Shown here: positions 42,004 to 51,121 of the stretch, piece by piece
Position numbering within the stretch: position 1 is the first letter of the stretch
How the letters are laid out: each line of letters starts with the position of its first letter
Origin: JAAOIF01 sp965206195
Lineage (GTDB): Bacteria; Pseudomonadota; Gammaproteobacteria; PS1; Pseudothioglobaceae
DNA: 64,000 nt
Assembly: GCA_965206195.1 (NCBI GenBank)
Contig: CBDBIZ010000011.1
Location: 62,001 to 126,000 of the forward strand
Reading direction: 5' to 3'
Translations under genes and position numbers: made by a program
The notes under the pieces: generated by a model
Told to the model about the DNA's origin: nothing
What the model saw: only the letters and a program-made list of their open reading frames with translations
Databases searched by the model: none

Positions 42004-42792
42004 ATGAAAGTCTTTGAAGCCGCATACCAAGCATTAATGAGTACCAAAATTGATGAAAAAATCACACTCACCAATACCATTCATCGACTAAAAAATACAC
42101 ATCAACTTGACTACCAAGCACAATACTCAGTCAAATCCATTGCCAACCCAGGACGCCCAAACAAGCCTAACTTAATACGATTTCAATCTATACCCAAGCG
42201 TGACAAGTCAGATATGGGTATGATTAAAACCATTCATGCTGTTTGCCATATTGAGTTTAATGCCATCAATTTAGCATTGGATGCGTTGTATCGCTTTCAC
42301 AATATGCCTGATGAATTTTATCAAAATTGGATTCAAGTTGCCTTTGAAGAGGCTAAACACTTTAGTTTACTGAATGATTATTTAATTGAGTTGGGCTATC
42401 AATATGGTGATTTTGATGCGCACAACGGTCTATGGAAAATGACAGTTGATACCGATTATGATGTTCTAGCAAGAATGGCTTTGGTGCCAAGAGTGCTTGA
42501 AGCCAGAGGCTTAGATGTTACACCAAAAATTAAAAAACGCTTTCAGCACTCAAAATTTAGCAAAATGGCAGAAATTCTAGAGACAATTTTTAACGATGAA
42601 ATCACTCATGTAAAAATTGGCAATCATTGGTTTCATTATCTGTGTAAACAAAGAAAGTTAAATCCATTAATGACTTTTGATACCTTGATTAAAAAACATA
42701 TTGGCAATCAACTGCGTGGCCCGTTTAACCTTGAAGCTAGAAAATTGGCTGCATTTTCAGCAGCAGAATTGGATTATTTACAGTCATTTTGA
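42004..42792 (+). CDS. DUF455 ferritin-like protein
   Basis: This 262-residue helical protein has ferritin-like metal-ligand pairs: AVCHIEFNAINLALDALYRF, VAFEEAKHFSLLNDYLIELG and IFNDEITHVKIGNHWFHYLC (Glu and Glu-x2-His motifs). These match DUF455 family proteins, some related to MiaE-type tRNA hydroxylases and rhodanese fusions. The diiron site suggests an oxidase or hydroxylase; the substrate is unknown. It is the last gene of the ratA unit. Confidence 0.85.
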   Translation: MKVFEAAYQALMSTKIDEKITLTNTIHRLKNTHQLDYQAQYSVKSIANPGRPNKPNLIRFQSIPKRDKSDMGMIKTIHAVCHIEFNAINLALDALYRFHNMPDEFYQNWIQVAFEEAKHFSLLNDYLIELGYQYGDFDAHNGLWKMTVDTDYDVLARMALVPRVLEARGLDVTPKIKKRFQHSKFSKMAEILETIFNDEITHVKIGNHWFHYLCKQRKLNPLMTFDTLIKKHIGNQLRGPFNLEARKLAAFSAAELDYLQSF

Positions 42793-42828
42793 CTACTACC
42801 TCTTGCAAACAATCTTGCCAACTAATAA

Positions 42829-43698
42829 CTATTTTACAATAGTGCTACTTAGCCAAGTATCAATTTGATTCACCAGTTGTTGTGCAGTGCCTTCTTTTTG
42901 GTAATAATGACCTGCATTTTTCACCACCATTTGTGTGCTTTTTTTATTAAGTCTGGACTTTCTAATTTTTGCCAAACGCAACACACCAGCAAAGTCATTC
43001 TGCGCAAAAATATCCAACATAGGTACTTTGATTTTTTCTAGCGGATAAGGTTTGATGAGTTTTTGCTGATAATCGGTTGCACCCATGCCAACACCTACAA
43101 AGCCACTAATCTGACTATCGCCAAATTTATCCAAATAACTCATTGCCATATGCGCACCACAACCATGTGTAATTAACACAATATTATTAACACCTTGTTC
43201 CTTATAAAACCTAATTGCTGCATCAATACGCTCATGTGCATAAGGAAAAATAGGCACATAATCATAATACTTGGCTTGCTTATTTAATACTGGCATTTGT
43301 ACCGACAAAGTGTGCCAACCTTTTGTATTTAACCCTATTCTAAGCGGCTTAGTAACATCGTTCCAATTGGCATGTTGCCCACGATTATGCAAAACAATCA
43401 CCCCTCCCTTAGGTTTATCAGCCTCACTTTCCATATAAATACTAAAAACCTCTTTGCCATTTGCTAAAGATAAATATTCTACATCGCCATCTAGTACTGC
43501 ATCCTCTATTTCACTAATCACACGCCGCTCTCTAGCAAAATCAGGCTCAACACCAACAAATTGATTAAACTCAGCACGTAATTTATTCGGATTAAATTCA
43601 CCAAACATCGGCAAATCTGGCAATGGCGGTACAGGAAATATCGCATACACCGTTTGTGCAAATATTAAACTCATTATCATTAATACTTTATTTATCAT
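42829..43698 (-). CDS. DUF3530-like alpha/beta hydrolase, secreted
   Basis: The 289-residue protein starts with a signal peptide (MINKVLMIMSLIFAQTVYAI). It has an alpha/beta hydrolase layout: KGGVIVLHNRGQHANW after the first strands, a nucleophile-elbow-like turn VLITHGCGAHMAMSYLDKFG in which Cys replaces the usual Ser, and a late His in VVKNAGHYYQKEG. DUF3530 proteins share this pattern. The odd elbow (Gly-Cys-Gly-Ala) may mean altered catalysis. It overlaps the upstream Sel1 gene by 11 bases. Confidence 0.8.
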   Translation of the reverse strand: MINKVLMIMSLIFAQTVYAIFPVPPLPDLPMFGEFNPNKLRAEFNQFVGVEPDFARERRVISEIEDAVLDGDVEYLSLANGKEVFSIYMESEADKPKGGVIVLHNRGQHANWNDVTKPLRIGLNTKGWHTLSVQMPVLNKQAKYYDYVPIFPYAHERIDAAIRFYKEQGVNNIVLITHGCGAHMAMSYLDKFGDSQISGFVGVGMGATDYQQKLIKPYPLEKIKVPMLDIFAQNDFAGVLRLAKIRKSRLNKKSTQMVVKNAGHYYQKEGTAQQLVNQIDTWLSSTIVK

Positions 43699-44227
43699 AC
43701 TTCTGTCGTAACTCGTCTAATGCCGCTTGTGCGCCAGGATGTTTGTTGTCTAGTGCCTTGTTGAACCAATCATACGCTTGTTGAATATGATTTTGTTCTA
43801 AAAGTAAAGATGCCAAATTAAATTGCGCATATTCATCATTTTGCCTAGCAGCCAAAGACCACCAGTATTGCGCCCTTTGCAATTGATGTTGTTGATAATA
43901 TAACATTGCTAACTCACTTTGTGCATAGCTCAGACCTTGTTTAGCTGATTTTTCAAACCAATCAAAAGCCTTTGCTAAATCTTTCTCCACGCCCAAACCA
44001 TGTAAATAACTAAGGCCAATATTATTTTGCGCCGCCGCATGCCCCGCCTCTGCTACTCTTAACATCCAACGAAAAGCAGTAGCATTTTGAGATTTCTGCG
44101 AATACTCATAGCCAATGCTATAGAATCGATTAGCTGCATCATCTGCAAATATTGTTGTGTTCAAGGCAAACAATACCGCAAAAAAAAGGAGTGTTATAAA
44201 CACTCCCTTTCTTAAAACAACCAGCAT
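43688..44227 (-). CDS. Secreted Sel1-repeat (TPR-like) protein
   Basis: The 179-residue protein has a signal peptide (GVFITLLFFAVLFALNTTIF) and four Sel1-like repeats: FRWMLRVAEAGHAAAQNNIG, AFDWFEKSAKQGLSYAQSEL, AQYWWSLAARQNDEYAQFNL and AYDWFNKALDNKHPGAQAAL. Sel1 proteins are scaffolds, often periplasmic. It lies between the tandem rhodanese-like genes and the DUF3530 protein on the same strand, so a shared periplasmic function is possible. Confidence 0.85.
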   Translation of the reverse strand: MLVVLRKGVFITLLFFAVLFALNTTIFADDAANRFYSIGYEYSQKSQNATAFRWMLRVAEAGHAAAQNNIGLSYLHGLGVEKDLAKAFDWFEKSAKQGLSYAQSELAMLYYQQHQLQRAQYWWSLAARQNDEYAQFNLASLLLEQNHIQQAYDWFNKALDNKHPGAQAALDELRQKYDK

Positions 44228-44231
44228 TGAC

Positions 44232-44918
44232 TTATTTGCTGACTGTACTCAGACCAAACTGATGCCAAGCGTTCATACCACCACGGTAGTATTTAAGTTT
44301 ACTGTCAGGATAGCCTAGTTTCAATAATGCTCTAATACCTGCAGGAGACTGTCCACACCATGCGCCGTTACAGAACATGTACAAGGTTTTTGCATTGCTG
44401 AAATCAAGGAAACCATCCGCCTCTATCACGTTGAAGTTTTTAACCAAAATATCAATTACTGCTGTTGGGTCTTTAGCAACTGCTTTGTCATTGATGGTGT
44501 TAAACGGAATATTAACCGAGTGTTTGATTGTGCCACCCTTGGCAGCTGTTGTCCAAACTGGGGTACGATTATCCATTAACAACTTGGTTTTGTCGCCATT
44601 TGCTATGTCACGTGCAGCGTGCAACATGTCTAGCTCAGTAATGGTTTCAACCGCAGCAGGCCAAAATGGATGGGTTGGCTGAATACAAAACGGCGGACAA
44701 GGGCGTGAAGTCTTGGCAAATGCAGGATGGATGGTTGCTTTAGTGTTTTGATTACGTGAAACACCCGCAATATTATGTACACCTTTGATAATTGCAACTT
44801 TTCCACTTGGAGCACTAGATGAACTATCATTCCAGTTGTGTGAACTACCAAAAAACCCTGCTTGAGAACTCAACGCAACAACTGAAGCAATCGCTAATAT
44901 CGATAATTTAATTTTCAT
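44232..44918 (-). CDS. Periplasmic rhodanese-like protein, copy 2
   Basis: The 228-residue protein has a signal peptide (MKIKLSILAIASVVALSSQA) and a rhodanese domain with active loop YMFCNGAWCGQSPAGIRALL and C-terminal KYYRGGMNAWHQFGLSTVSK. The loop holds two Cys (CNGAWC), unlike the single Cys of classic rhodaneses. From about residue 55 it is almost identical to its neighbour at 44973, including DNA, while the signal regions differ. The family binds or transfers sulfane sulfur; the exact substrate is unknown. It is 4 bases upstream of the Sel1 gene. Confidence 0.85.
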   Translation of the reverse strand: MKIKLSILAIASVVALSSQAGFFGSSHNWNDSSSSAPSGKVAIIKGVHNIAGVSRNQNTKATIHPAFAKTSRPCPPFCIQPTHPFWPAAVETITELDMLHAARDIANGDKTKLLMDNRTPVWTTAAKGGTIKHSVNIPFNTINDKAVAKDPTAVIDILVKNFNVIEADGFLDFSNAKTLYMFCNGAWCGQSPAGIRALLKLGYPDSKLKYYRGGMNAWHQFGLSTVSK

Positions 44919-44944
44919 ATTAATCTCCTAATAATATAGAAATA

Positions 44945-44966
44945 AGGTAGCTTTTTAGCTACCTTA
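44945..44966 (-). terminator. Hairpin between the two rhodanese-like genes
   Basis: An 8-bp perfect stem (AAGGTAGC/GCTACCTT, 6-base loop) lies 6 bases after the stop of copy 1 on the transcribed strand. The following TTATTTC is only weakly T-rich, so it is likely a partial terminator or mRNA-stabilising hairpin that sets the ratio of the two genes. Confidence 0.6.
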
Positions 44967-44972
44967 AAATCA

Positions 44973-45614
44973 TTACTTGCTAACAGTGCTTAAACCAAAC
45001 TGATGCCAAGCGTTCATACCACCACGGTAGTACTTAAGTTTGTGCTCAGGATAGCCTAGTTTCAATAATGCTCTAATACCTGCAGGAGACTGTCCACACC
45101 ATGCGCCGTTACAGAACATGTACAAGGTTTTTGCATTGCTGAAATCAAGGAAACCATCCGCCTCTATCACGTTGAAGTTTTTAACCAAAATATCAATTAC
45201 TGCTGTTGGGTCTTTAGCAACTGCTTTGTCATTGATGGTGTTAAACGGAATATTAACCGAGTGTTTGATTGTGCCACCCTTGGCAGCTGTTGTCCAAACT
45301 GGGGTACGATTATCCATTAACAACTTGGTTTTGTCGCCATTTGCTATGTCACGTGCAGCGTGCAACATGTCTAGCTCAGTAATGGTTTCAACCGCAGCAG
45401 GCGCAAACGGACTGGTTGGCTGAATACAAAATGGCGGACAAGGGCGTGAAGTCTTGGCAAATGCAGGATGAATGTTTGCCTTGTTATCTTGATTACGCGA
45501 AATACCCGCAATTCCCATAACGCCTTTAACGATACCAACAGGCTTGGCTGTAACAGCTGTTGATGCTAAAAATGCTACTGATGCAGCAGTTACTACTAAT
45601 GTTTGAAGTTTCAT
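44973..45614 (-). CDS. Periplasmic rhodanese-like protein, copy 1
   Basis: This 213-residue protein has a signal peptide (MKLQTLVVTAASVAFLASTA) and the same mature sequence as copy 2, from ISRNQ onward with few changes. It has the same NKANIHPAFAKTSRPCPPFC segment with Cys-Pro-Pro-Phe-Cys and the active loop CNGAWCGQSP. The two extra Cys near residue 55 may form a disulfide or bind a cofactor. It is the upstream gene of the pair and of the Sel1-DUF3530 run. Confidence 0.85.
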   Translation of the reverse strand: MKLQTLVVTAASVAFLASTAVTAKPVGIVKGVMGIAGISRNQDNKANIHPAFAKTSRPCPPFCIQPTSPFAPAAVETITELDMLHAARDIANGDKTKLLMDNRTPVWTTAAKGGTIKHSVNIPFNTINDKAVAKDPTAVIDILVKNFNVIEADGFLDFSNAKTLYMFCNGAWCGQSPAGIRALLKLGYPEHKLKYYRGGMNAWHQFGLSTVSK

Positions 45615-45717
45615 GTTTCTCTCCTCTTTATTATAAAAAATAACTCATTATTGAGCTCTTATTAATAACTCTATTTTAAAAAAATAGGGTTAAAAATTCT
45701 TAAATAAATCCTTAAAT

Positions 45718-45954
45718 TCAGTCACAGCTTGGCTCTTCTTCAAGATTGTGTTGTGCATAATAATTAACCACACAAACTTCGCGCTGGTTTTCATCATCTA
45801 TTTCACTACAAAAATCTCTAGCACCATTGCGTACCGCCTGTATTTGTTCCTCAGTAGGGTTTTCGCCTAATACAGCAACACCATCTGTTTCACTTGAAAA
45901 CACATTAAAACTCAAAACAAATAATAACCCAAACAATGCCACTAACTTTTTCAT
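45718..45954 (-). CDS. Small secreted acidic protein
   Basis: The 78-residue product has a signal peptide (MKKLVALFGLLFVLSFNVFS) and an acidic mature part of about 55 residues (GENPTEEQIQAVRNGARDFC, then SEIDDENQREVCVVNYYAQH) with three Cys. No family is recognised. It lies just upstream of the rhodanese-like pair on the same strand but is separated by 103 bases, so it probably has its own transcript. Confidence 0.6.
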   Translation of the reverse strand: MKKLVALFGLLFVLSFNVFSSETDGVAVLGENPTEEQIQAVRNGARDFCSEIDDENQREVCVVNYYAQHNLEEEPSCD

Positions 45955-46083
45955 TCCTTCTCCTTGCTGTTATTTGTGCTTTTGCACTACTGAGGATACC
46001 TTTATACCATCACCAATATTGATTACAAGTTTTTTTTCATGTATCTAAATATTATAATATACTAATAATTAAAAAATTACGAC

Positions 46084-46524
46084 TCATTTACCTAACGCAT
46101 CCATCGCCTGATTGGCTAATTTATCCGCTATGTCGTTACCCTTATTACCACTATGTCCTTTAACCCAATGCCACTTTACTATGTGTTGCTGGTTAAGCAT
46201 ATCAAGACGCTTCCAGAGCATAACATTCTTAACAGGTTTTTTACCAACAGTCTGCCAGCCTTTGATTTTCCAGTCTTTAATCCATTCATTAATACCAGTC
46301 ATAACATATTTAGAGTCGGTATATAAATCAATCGCAATATTGCTAGATTTAACCGCTTCTAGTGCTCTAATGGCAGCTGTTAATTCCATTTGATTATTGG
46401 TAGTATTACGCTCACTGCCTTTGAGTTTTTTATCAAGTTTACCATATTTAAGCCACACCCCCCAGCCACCAATGCCAGGATTTCCTCTACAACCGCCATC
46501 GGTGTAAATAATTATTTTACCCAT
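46084..46524 (-). CDS. rnhA: Ribonuclease HI
   Basis: RNase HI cuts RNA in RNA-DNA hybrids. The 146-residue protein from ATG 46524 starts MGKIIIYTDGGCRGNPGIGG with the first catalytic Asp. The Glu is in NNQMELTAAIRALEAV and later Asp residues in IDLYTDSKYV and GNDIADKLANQAM. I chose the second of two in-frame ATGs because AGGTGA is correctly spaced from it. It lies directly downstream of asnB. Confidence 0.96.
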   Translation of the reverse strand: MGKIIIYTDGGCRGNPGIGGWGVWLKYGKLDKKLKGSERNTTNNQMELTAAIRALEAVKSSNIAIDLYTDSKYVMTGINEWIKDWKIKGWQTVGKKPVKNVMLWKRLDMLNQQHIVKWHWVKGHSGNKGNDIADKLANQAMDALGK

Positions 46525-46530
46525 CCACAT

Positions 46531-48312
46531 TCACCTGTAAATTGCGCTGCTATCGACGTTAATTTGGAGCCAGTATTCTAATAATGCCAAATGCCAAAGC
46601 CTCGAACCGTTTAACGCTGTCATATACCGCCGCGGCTGATTAATAACTTTTTGCACAAAATCTTGATTATAAACCCCTCGATTAATACATTGACTAGATT
46701 TTAAAATATCTGTCATAAATTCTAAAAACTCACCGCGTACATATTTAAGTGCTGGCATCGGAAAATAACCTTTCTTTCTATCAATGACACTATCTGGCAA
46801 TAAACCACGAGCAAGATGTTTGAGGGGATATTTACCCTGTTGTGCTATTTTTAAACTTGGTGGCATACTCAAAGCATGCTCCACCAATTGATAATCCATA
46901 AACGGTACGCGCGCTTCCAACCCCCAGGCCATGGTCATATTATCTACCCGTTTAACAGGGTCATCAACAATCAAACGAGTGATGTCAGTACGAAAAACTT
47001 TGTCCATAAATTCATCAGCATTGACTTTGGCAAATTCCTTGTTAAGCCATTGTTGTGTGTGATTGCCTGTGTGATATTGTGCGCTCACAGTTTGTAGATA
47101 TTCTTCATGAGGCCTATCTATATAATGCTTAGAAAAACGCTGGTATTCTGAGCCAGTTTCTGCCTGCATGCGTGAATACCAAAAATACCCAGCAAAAGCC
47201 TCATCTGCCCCCTGCCCTGAGAGTACCACTTTAATATGTTTTGATACTTGTTCAGACAGCAAATAAAACGCCACTGCATCTTGTCCCACCATTGGCTCAG
47301 ACATATTATCCACCGCTTCGCTTAGGCGTGGTAATACCTGAGAATTAGACACCATAATTTTTTCATGTTGGGTGTTAAAACGCCTCACAATTTGGTCTGA
47401 GTATTCAAATTCAGAGCCTGCTTCATCATCAATATCTTCAAAACCAATAGAAAATGTGCGAATGTCTTTATATTCTGCTTTGTCTAATAAACCTACCAGT
47501 AATGATGAATCCAACCCACCAGAAAGCAATACCCCGATAGGCACATCAGTAGCATCCATTCTTTTATTCAGTGCCAAGGTTAATAGTTTGCGGGTTTTTT
47601 CTAAGTATTCATTATCTGTTAATCCAATCCTTTGCGCATTAGGCTGCCAATAAGTCTTTTCAATTATTTTGCCTTGGCAATCAATAGTAAGTGTGGTGGC
47701 TGGTTTGATTTTTTTTACCCCGTTTAAAATAGTATTGGGTGCAGGCACAACACCGTGCAGTGAGAGTTGTTGTTGTAATGCCACTGAATTAATACTTTTA
47801 TCCATCCCCAAGGTTAAAAGTGCTTGAGTGTTAGAGGCAAAACTAAACGCCTGGTCTGTAAAGCTAAAATACAACGGCTTAATACCCAATCTATCGCGCA
47901 CAACAAACAAGCATTGGGTTTTTTCATTCCAAATACAAAATGCAAACATGCCATCTAAGTGTTTAACGCAATCCTCACCCCAGCGGTGATAGGCTTTGAG
48001 AATAACTTCCGTATCGGAATGCGAAAAAAAATCATAACCTTGCTTGATTAAATCCGCGCGCAACGATTGATAATTATAAATCGTACCATTAAAAACCAAC
48101 GACAAATCAAGATTTTTATCCACCATCGGTTGATGTGCGTGGCCGGACAAATCAATCACACTCAGACGCTGATGTCCAAATCCAATATTTGCACGAAGCC
48201 AAGTGCCACTATCATCAGGACCTCGGCGCGCAATTTTTTGCATCATAACGCTCAAATCCTCAGACTTAACTGGTGCACTATCAAATCTCAACTGACCGCA
48301 AATACCACACAT
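46531..48312 (-). CDS. asnB: Asparagine synthase (glutamine-hydrolysing)
   Basis: The N-terminal glutaminase domain of this 593-residue protein starts MCGICGQLRF, with Cys2 as the nucleophile after Met removal. The C-terminal synthetase has the PP-loop GVLLSGGLDSSLLVGLL and VLSGQGADEAFAGYFWYSRM. The family also includes amidotransferases of exopolysaccharide and lasso peptide pathways. The length and the single-copy setting next to rnhA and leuC leave asparagine synthesis or a polysaccharide-related amidation as options. Confidence 0.88.
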   Translation of the reverse strand: MCGICGQLRFDSAPVKSEDLSVMMQKIARRGPDDSGTWLRANIGFGHQRLSVIDLSGHAHQPMVDKNLDLSLVFNGTIYNYQSLRADLIKQGYDFFSHSDTEVILKAYHRWGEDCVKHLDGMFAFCIWNEKTQCLFVVRDRLGIKPLYFSFTDQAFSFASNTQALLTLGMDKSINSVALQQQLSLHGVVPAPNTILNGVKKIKPATTLTIDCQGKIIEKTYWQPNAQRIGLTDNEYLEKTRKLLTLALNKRMDATDVPIGVLLSGGLDSSLLVGLLDKAEYKDIRTFSIGFEDIDDEAGSEFEYSDQIVRRFNTQHEKIMVSNSQVLPRLSEAVDNMSEPMVGQDAVAFYLLSEQVSKHIKVVLSGQGADEAFAGYFWYSRMQAETGSEYQRFSKHYIDRPHEEYLQTVSAQYHTGNHTQQWLNKEFAKVNADEFMDKVFRTDITRLIVDDPVKRVDNMTMAWGLEARVPFMDYQLVEHALSMPPSLKIAQQGKYPLKHLARGLLPDSVIDRKKGYFPMPALKYVRGEFLEFMTDILKSSQCINRGVYNQDFVQKVINQPRRYMTALNGSRLWHLALLEYWLQINVDSSAIYR

Positions 48313-48362
48313 AAATTTAGTAGAAATGTAAAATAGGTTATTTTATCTATTTCTGCTTGACA

Positions 48363-49754
48363 ATGGCAAAAACACTTTACGACAAACTCTTTAATGCGCA
48401 TTCGGTTAAAAACGATAACGGCAATCATCTGCTCTATATTGACCGACAACTAATTCACGAAGTAACCTCACCGCAAGCCTTTGAGGGTTTAGCATTAACA
48501 GGTCGCAGCCCCTGGCGGCTGAGTGCCAATCTTGCTGTACCCGACCATAATGTTCCTACTACTGAGCGCTCATCTGGGGTTAGCGGCATTAGTGATCCAA
48601 TTTCAAAATTACAAATCCAAACATTAAATAAAAACTGTGAAACTTACGGCATTGATGAAATTAAAATGAATGACGTTCGCCAAGGCATTGTTCATGTAAT
48701 TGGTCCTGAACAAGGGGCTACTCTGCCTGGTATGAGTATTGTTTGTGGCGATTCCCATACTTCAACCCATGGTGCACTCGGTGCTTTGGCATTTGGTATT
48801 GGCACCAGTGAGATAGAGCATGTATTGGCAACAGGCTGCCTATGGCAAGCCAAATCTAGTAATCTAAAAATTGAAGTGAATGGCGCGCTGAATGAAAACG
48901 TCAGTGCTAAAGATGTGGCTTTATATATTATTGGCAAAATCGGCACTGCTGGTGGCACAGGATATGCCATTGAATTTACTGGTAGCACGATTGAGGCTTT
49001 ATCCATTGAAGGCAGAATGACACTGTGCAATATGGCAATTGAAGCAGGTGCACGAGTCGGCATGGTAGCGGTAGATAACAAAACCATCGACTATGTTAAA
49101 GACCGTCCACTCGCCCCAACAGGTGAGGCATGGGACAAAGCAACTACTTATTGGCAAACCTTGCATTCAGATGCTGATGCAGCGTTTGACAAAATCATTC
49201 ATTTTAATGCACAAACTATCAAACCTCAAGTGACTTGGGGCACTTCACCTGAAATGGTGGTGGCAATTGACGAGTATGTACCTAACCCAAATAATGCCAA
49301 AGATGCAGTAGAAAAAACCAGCTGGGAAAATGCCCTTGATTACACCCATCTGCAAGCCAATACCAAAATATCACAGATTAAAATAGACAAAGTTTTTATT
49401 GGCTCGTGCACCAATTCCCGCATTGAAGACCTGCGCGCAGCCGCCGCCGTTGCTAAAGGCAAACACATTGCTGATAATATCAAACTCGCCTTAGTTGTAC
49501 CTGGTTCAGGGCTGATTAAACAACAAGCCGAAGTCGAAGGATTGGACAAAATTTTTATCGATGCAGGCTTTGAGTGGCGTGAGGCAGGCTGCTCGATGTG
49601 CCTTGCTATGAATGCAGACAAACTTGAAGTGGGTGAGCGCTGCGCTTCGACCTCCAATCGCAACTTTGAAGGTCGCCAAGGACAAGGCTCATTTACCCAT
49701 CTTGTCAGTCCTTATACCGCTGCTAAAAGTGCGATTTGCGGATATTTTTGTTGA
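48363..49754 (+). CDS. leuC: 3-isopropylmalate dehydratase large subunit
   Basis: LeuC carries the [4Fe-4S] cluster that isomerises 2-isopropylmalate in leucine synthesis. The 463-residue protein starts MAKTLYDKLFNAHSVKNDNG. Cluster ligands are in FIGSCTNSRIEDLRAAAAVA and EAGCSMCLAMNADKL, and SIVCGDSHTSTHGALGALAF is the substrate region. I chose ATG 48363 over the TTG at 48357. The partner leuD starts 744 bases downstream, with an unrelated gene in between, which is unusual. Confidence 0.97.
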   Translation: MAKTLYDKLFNAHSVKNDNGNHLLYIDRQLIHEVTSPQAFEGLALTGRSPWRLSANLAVPDHNVPTTERSSGVSGISDPISKLQIQTLNKNCETYGIDEIKMNDVRQGIVHVIGPEQGATLPGMSIVCGDSHTSTHGALGALAFGIGTSEIEHVLATGCLWQAKSSNLKIEVNGALNENVSAKDVALYIIGKIGTAGGTGYAIEFTGSTIEALSIEGRMTLCNMAIEAGARVGMVAVDNKTIDYVKDRPLAPTGEAWDKATTYWQTLHSDADAAFDKIIHFNAQTIKPQVTWGTSPEMVVAIDEYVPNPNNAKDAVEKTSWENALDYTHLQANTKISQIKIDKVFIGSCTNSRIEDLRAAAAVAKGKHIADNIKLALVVPGSGLIKQQAEVEGLDKIFIDAGFEWREAGCSMCLAMNADKLEVGERCASTSNRNFEGRQGQGSFTHLVSPYTAAKSAICGYFC

Positions 49755-49769
49755 TTGAAAATCAAAAAA

Positions 49770-50474
49770 ATGGAAAAAATTATTCAACTACAAAGGAAAA
49801 TAGTCCAAACTAACCGTTTATTTGACTGGTTTGAGAACTATTCTTGGCTCGATGGTTTTATTGGAAATATCAACTCACCTATTTGGTTTATTGGCGAAAA
49901 CCCAAGTTTAACAGGCATTAAGAACATAGATAACCGTTTTTTAGAAAAATCCTCTAATTTGCAATGGAATGCAAGCGCTGGAGATACATTGCTTAGAGAA
50001 TCGTTAACTGAAGCAGGATTAAAAAATGGCGATTCTAATTTAAATGAAGGGTGGCATTGTTACATTACCAATGCAATCAAAGAACCTGAAATCGTTAGCA
50101 AATGGAAAGATAAAAAACGCGATTCTCAATTCTTAAAAGAAAAAGCAAAACAATGGTTGTCAGTGTTACAACTGCAAATTGACATGGGAAAACCAAAAGT
50201 TTTAGTAGCTCTTAGTGGGCAGTCAGAAAAAATATTAAACTATATGATAAAAATAGGATTGAAGATGCCAAATTTAGAAAAAATACTTCATTATTCGTCT
50301 ATTATGTTTCGCCCAGAAGTAGCTATACGAAAAGGTTTTCAACATCTGGAAAGAATCAAAGCATTTAAAAGTAGCATTAAAACAATAGCAAAAGAATATA
50401 ACATTTGGGACAGTTTCTTTTTATCGGATGCACGGACTGATGAAGGTTTTTTAACTAAACGTGCCGAACAATAA
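49770..50474 (+). CDS. Uracil-DNA glycosylase-fold-like hypothetical protein between leuC and leuD
   Basis: This 234-residue protein has the motifs SPIWFIGENPSLTG near residue 38, WHCYITNAIKEPE in the middle, KVLVALSGQSEKIL and KILHYSSIMFRPEVAI toward the end. The order (hydrophobic strand plus G-E-N-P loop, then a second strand with TNAI, then a late His-Tyr-Ser) is that of the uracil-DNA glycosylase superfamily. Identity to a named member is not clear. It sits inside the leu operon, starting 15 bases after leuC (ATG 49770; a TTG directly after the leuC stop is possible). A repair or base-excision role is inference. Confidence 0.6.
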   Translation: MEKIIQLQRKIVQTNRLFDWFENYSWLDGFIGNINSPIWFIGENPSLTGIKNIDNRFLEKSSNLQWNASAGDTLLRESLTEAGLKNGDSNLNEGWHCYITNAIKEPEIVSKWKDKKRDSQFLKEKAKQWLSVLQLQIDMGKPKVLVALSGQSEKILNYMIKIGLKMPNLEKILHYSSIMFRPEVAIRKGFQHLERIKAFKSSIKTIAKEYNIWDSFFLSDARTDEGFLTKRAEQ

Positions 50475-50497
50475 GACTAAAAAAACACTTAAACATT

Positions 50498-51112
50498 ATG
50501 CAAAAATTTACCACCTTTACTTCCATCGCTGTACCGCTTGACCGTGCAAATGTTGATACCGATGCGATTATTCCTAAGCAGTTTTTAAAATCAATTAAAC
50601 GCTCGGGCTTTGGGGTGAATTTGTTTGATGAATGGCGCTACCTAGACCACGGCGAACTGGGTATGGACAATAGCAAGCGCCCACTAAATAGGAATTTTGT
50701 GCTAAATAAACCCAAGTACAAAGGTGCAAAAATTTTGCTCGCACGTGAGAATTTTGGCTGTGGTTCAAGCCGAGAACATGCACCTTGGGCGTTGCAAGAC
50801 TACGGTTTTATGGTGATTATTGCACCGAGTTTTGCAGATATTTTTTACAACAATTGTTTTAAAAATGGCGTATTACCCATTGTTCAAAACAATCAAGTAA
50901 TGGATGAGTTATTTGCTACTAATGGTGAAATAACCATTAATCTTGAAACGCAAAGTATTAATACAAATGACAAAACTTATGGCTTTGAAGTGGACGCAGA
51001 ACGCAAAAAACGCTTGCTCAATGGGCTTGATGATATTGGGCTAACGCTACAATATGCAAATGATATTAAAAACTTTGAAACAGACTACTTTAACACGTAT
51101 CCTTGGCTGTAA
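50498..51112 (+). CDS. leuD: 3-isopropylmalate dehydratase small subunit
   Basis: LeuD is the swivel domain that completes the isopropylmalate isomerase active site. The 204-residue protein has TSIAVPLDRANVDTDAIIPK and NFGCGSSREHAPWALQDYG, the classic motifs, plus ADIFYNNCFKNGVLPI. It follows the UDG-like gene by 23 bases; ruvA starts 9 bases later. leuB is not in the window. Confidence 0.97.
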   Translation: MQKFTTFTSIAVPLDRANVDTDAIIPKQFLKSIKRSGFGVNLFDEWRYLDHGELGMDNSKRPLNRNFVLNKPKYKGAKILLARENFGCGSSREHAPWALQDYGFMVIIAPSFADIFYNNCFKNGVLPIVQNNQVMDELFATNGEITINLETQSINTNDKTYGFEVDAERKKRLLNGLDDIGLTLQYANDIKNFETDYFNTYPWL

Positions 51113-51121
51113 CATAACACC

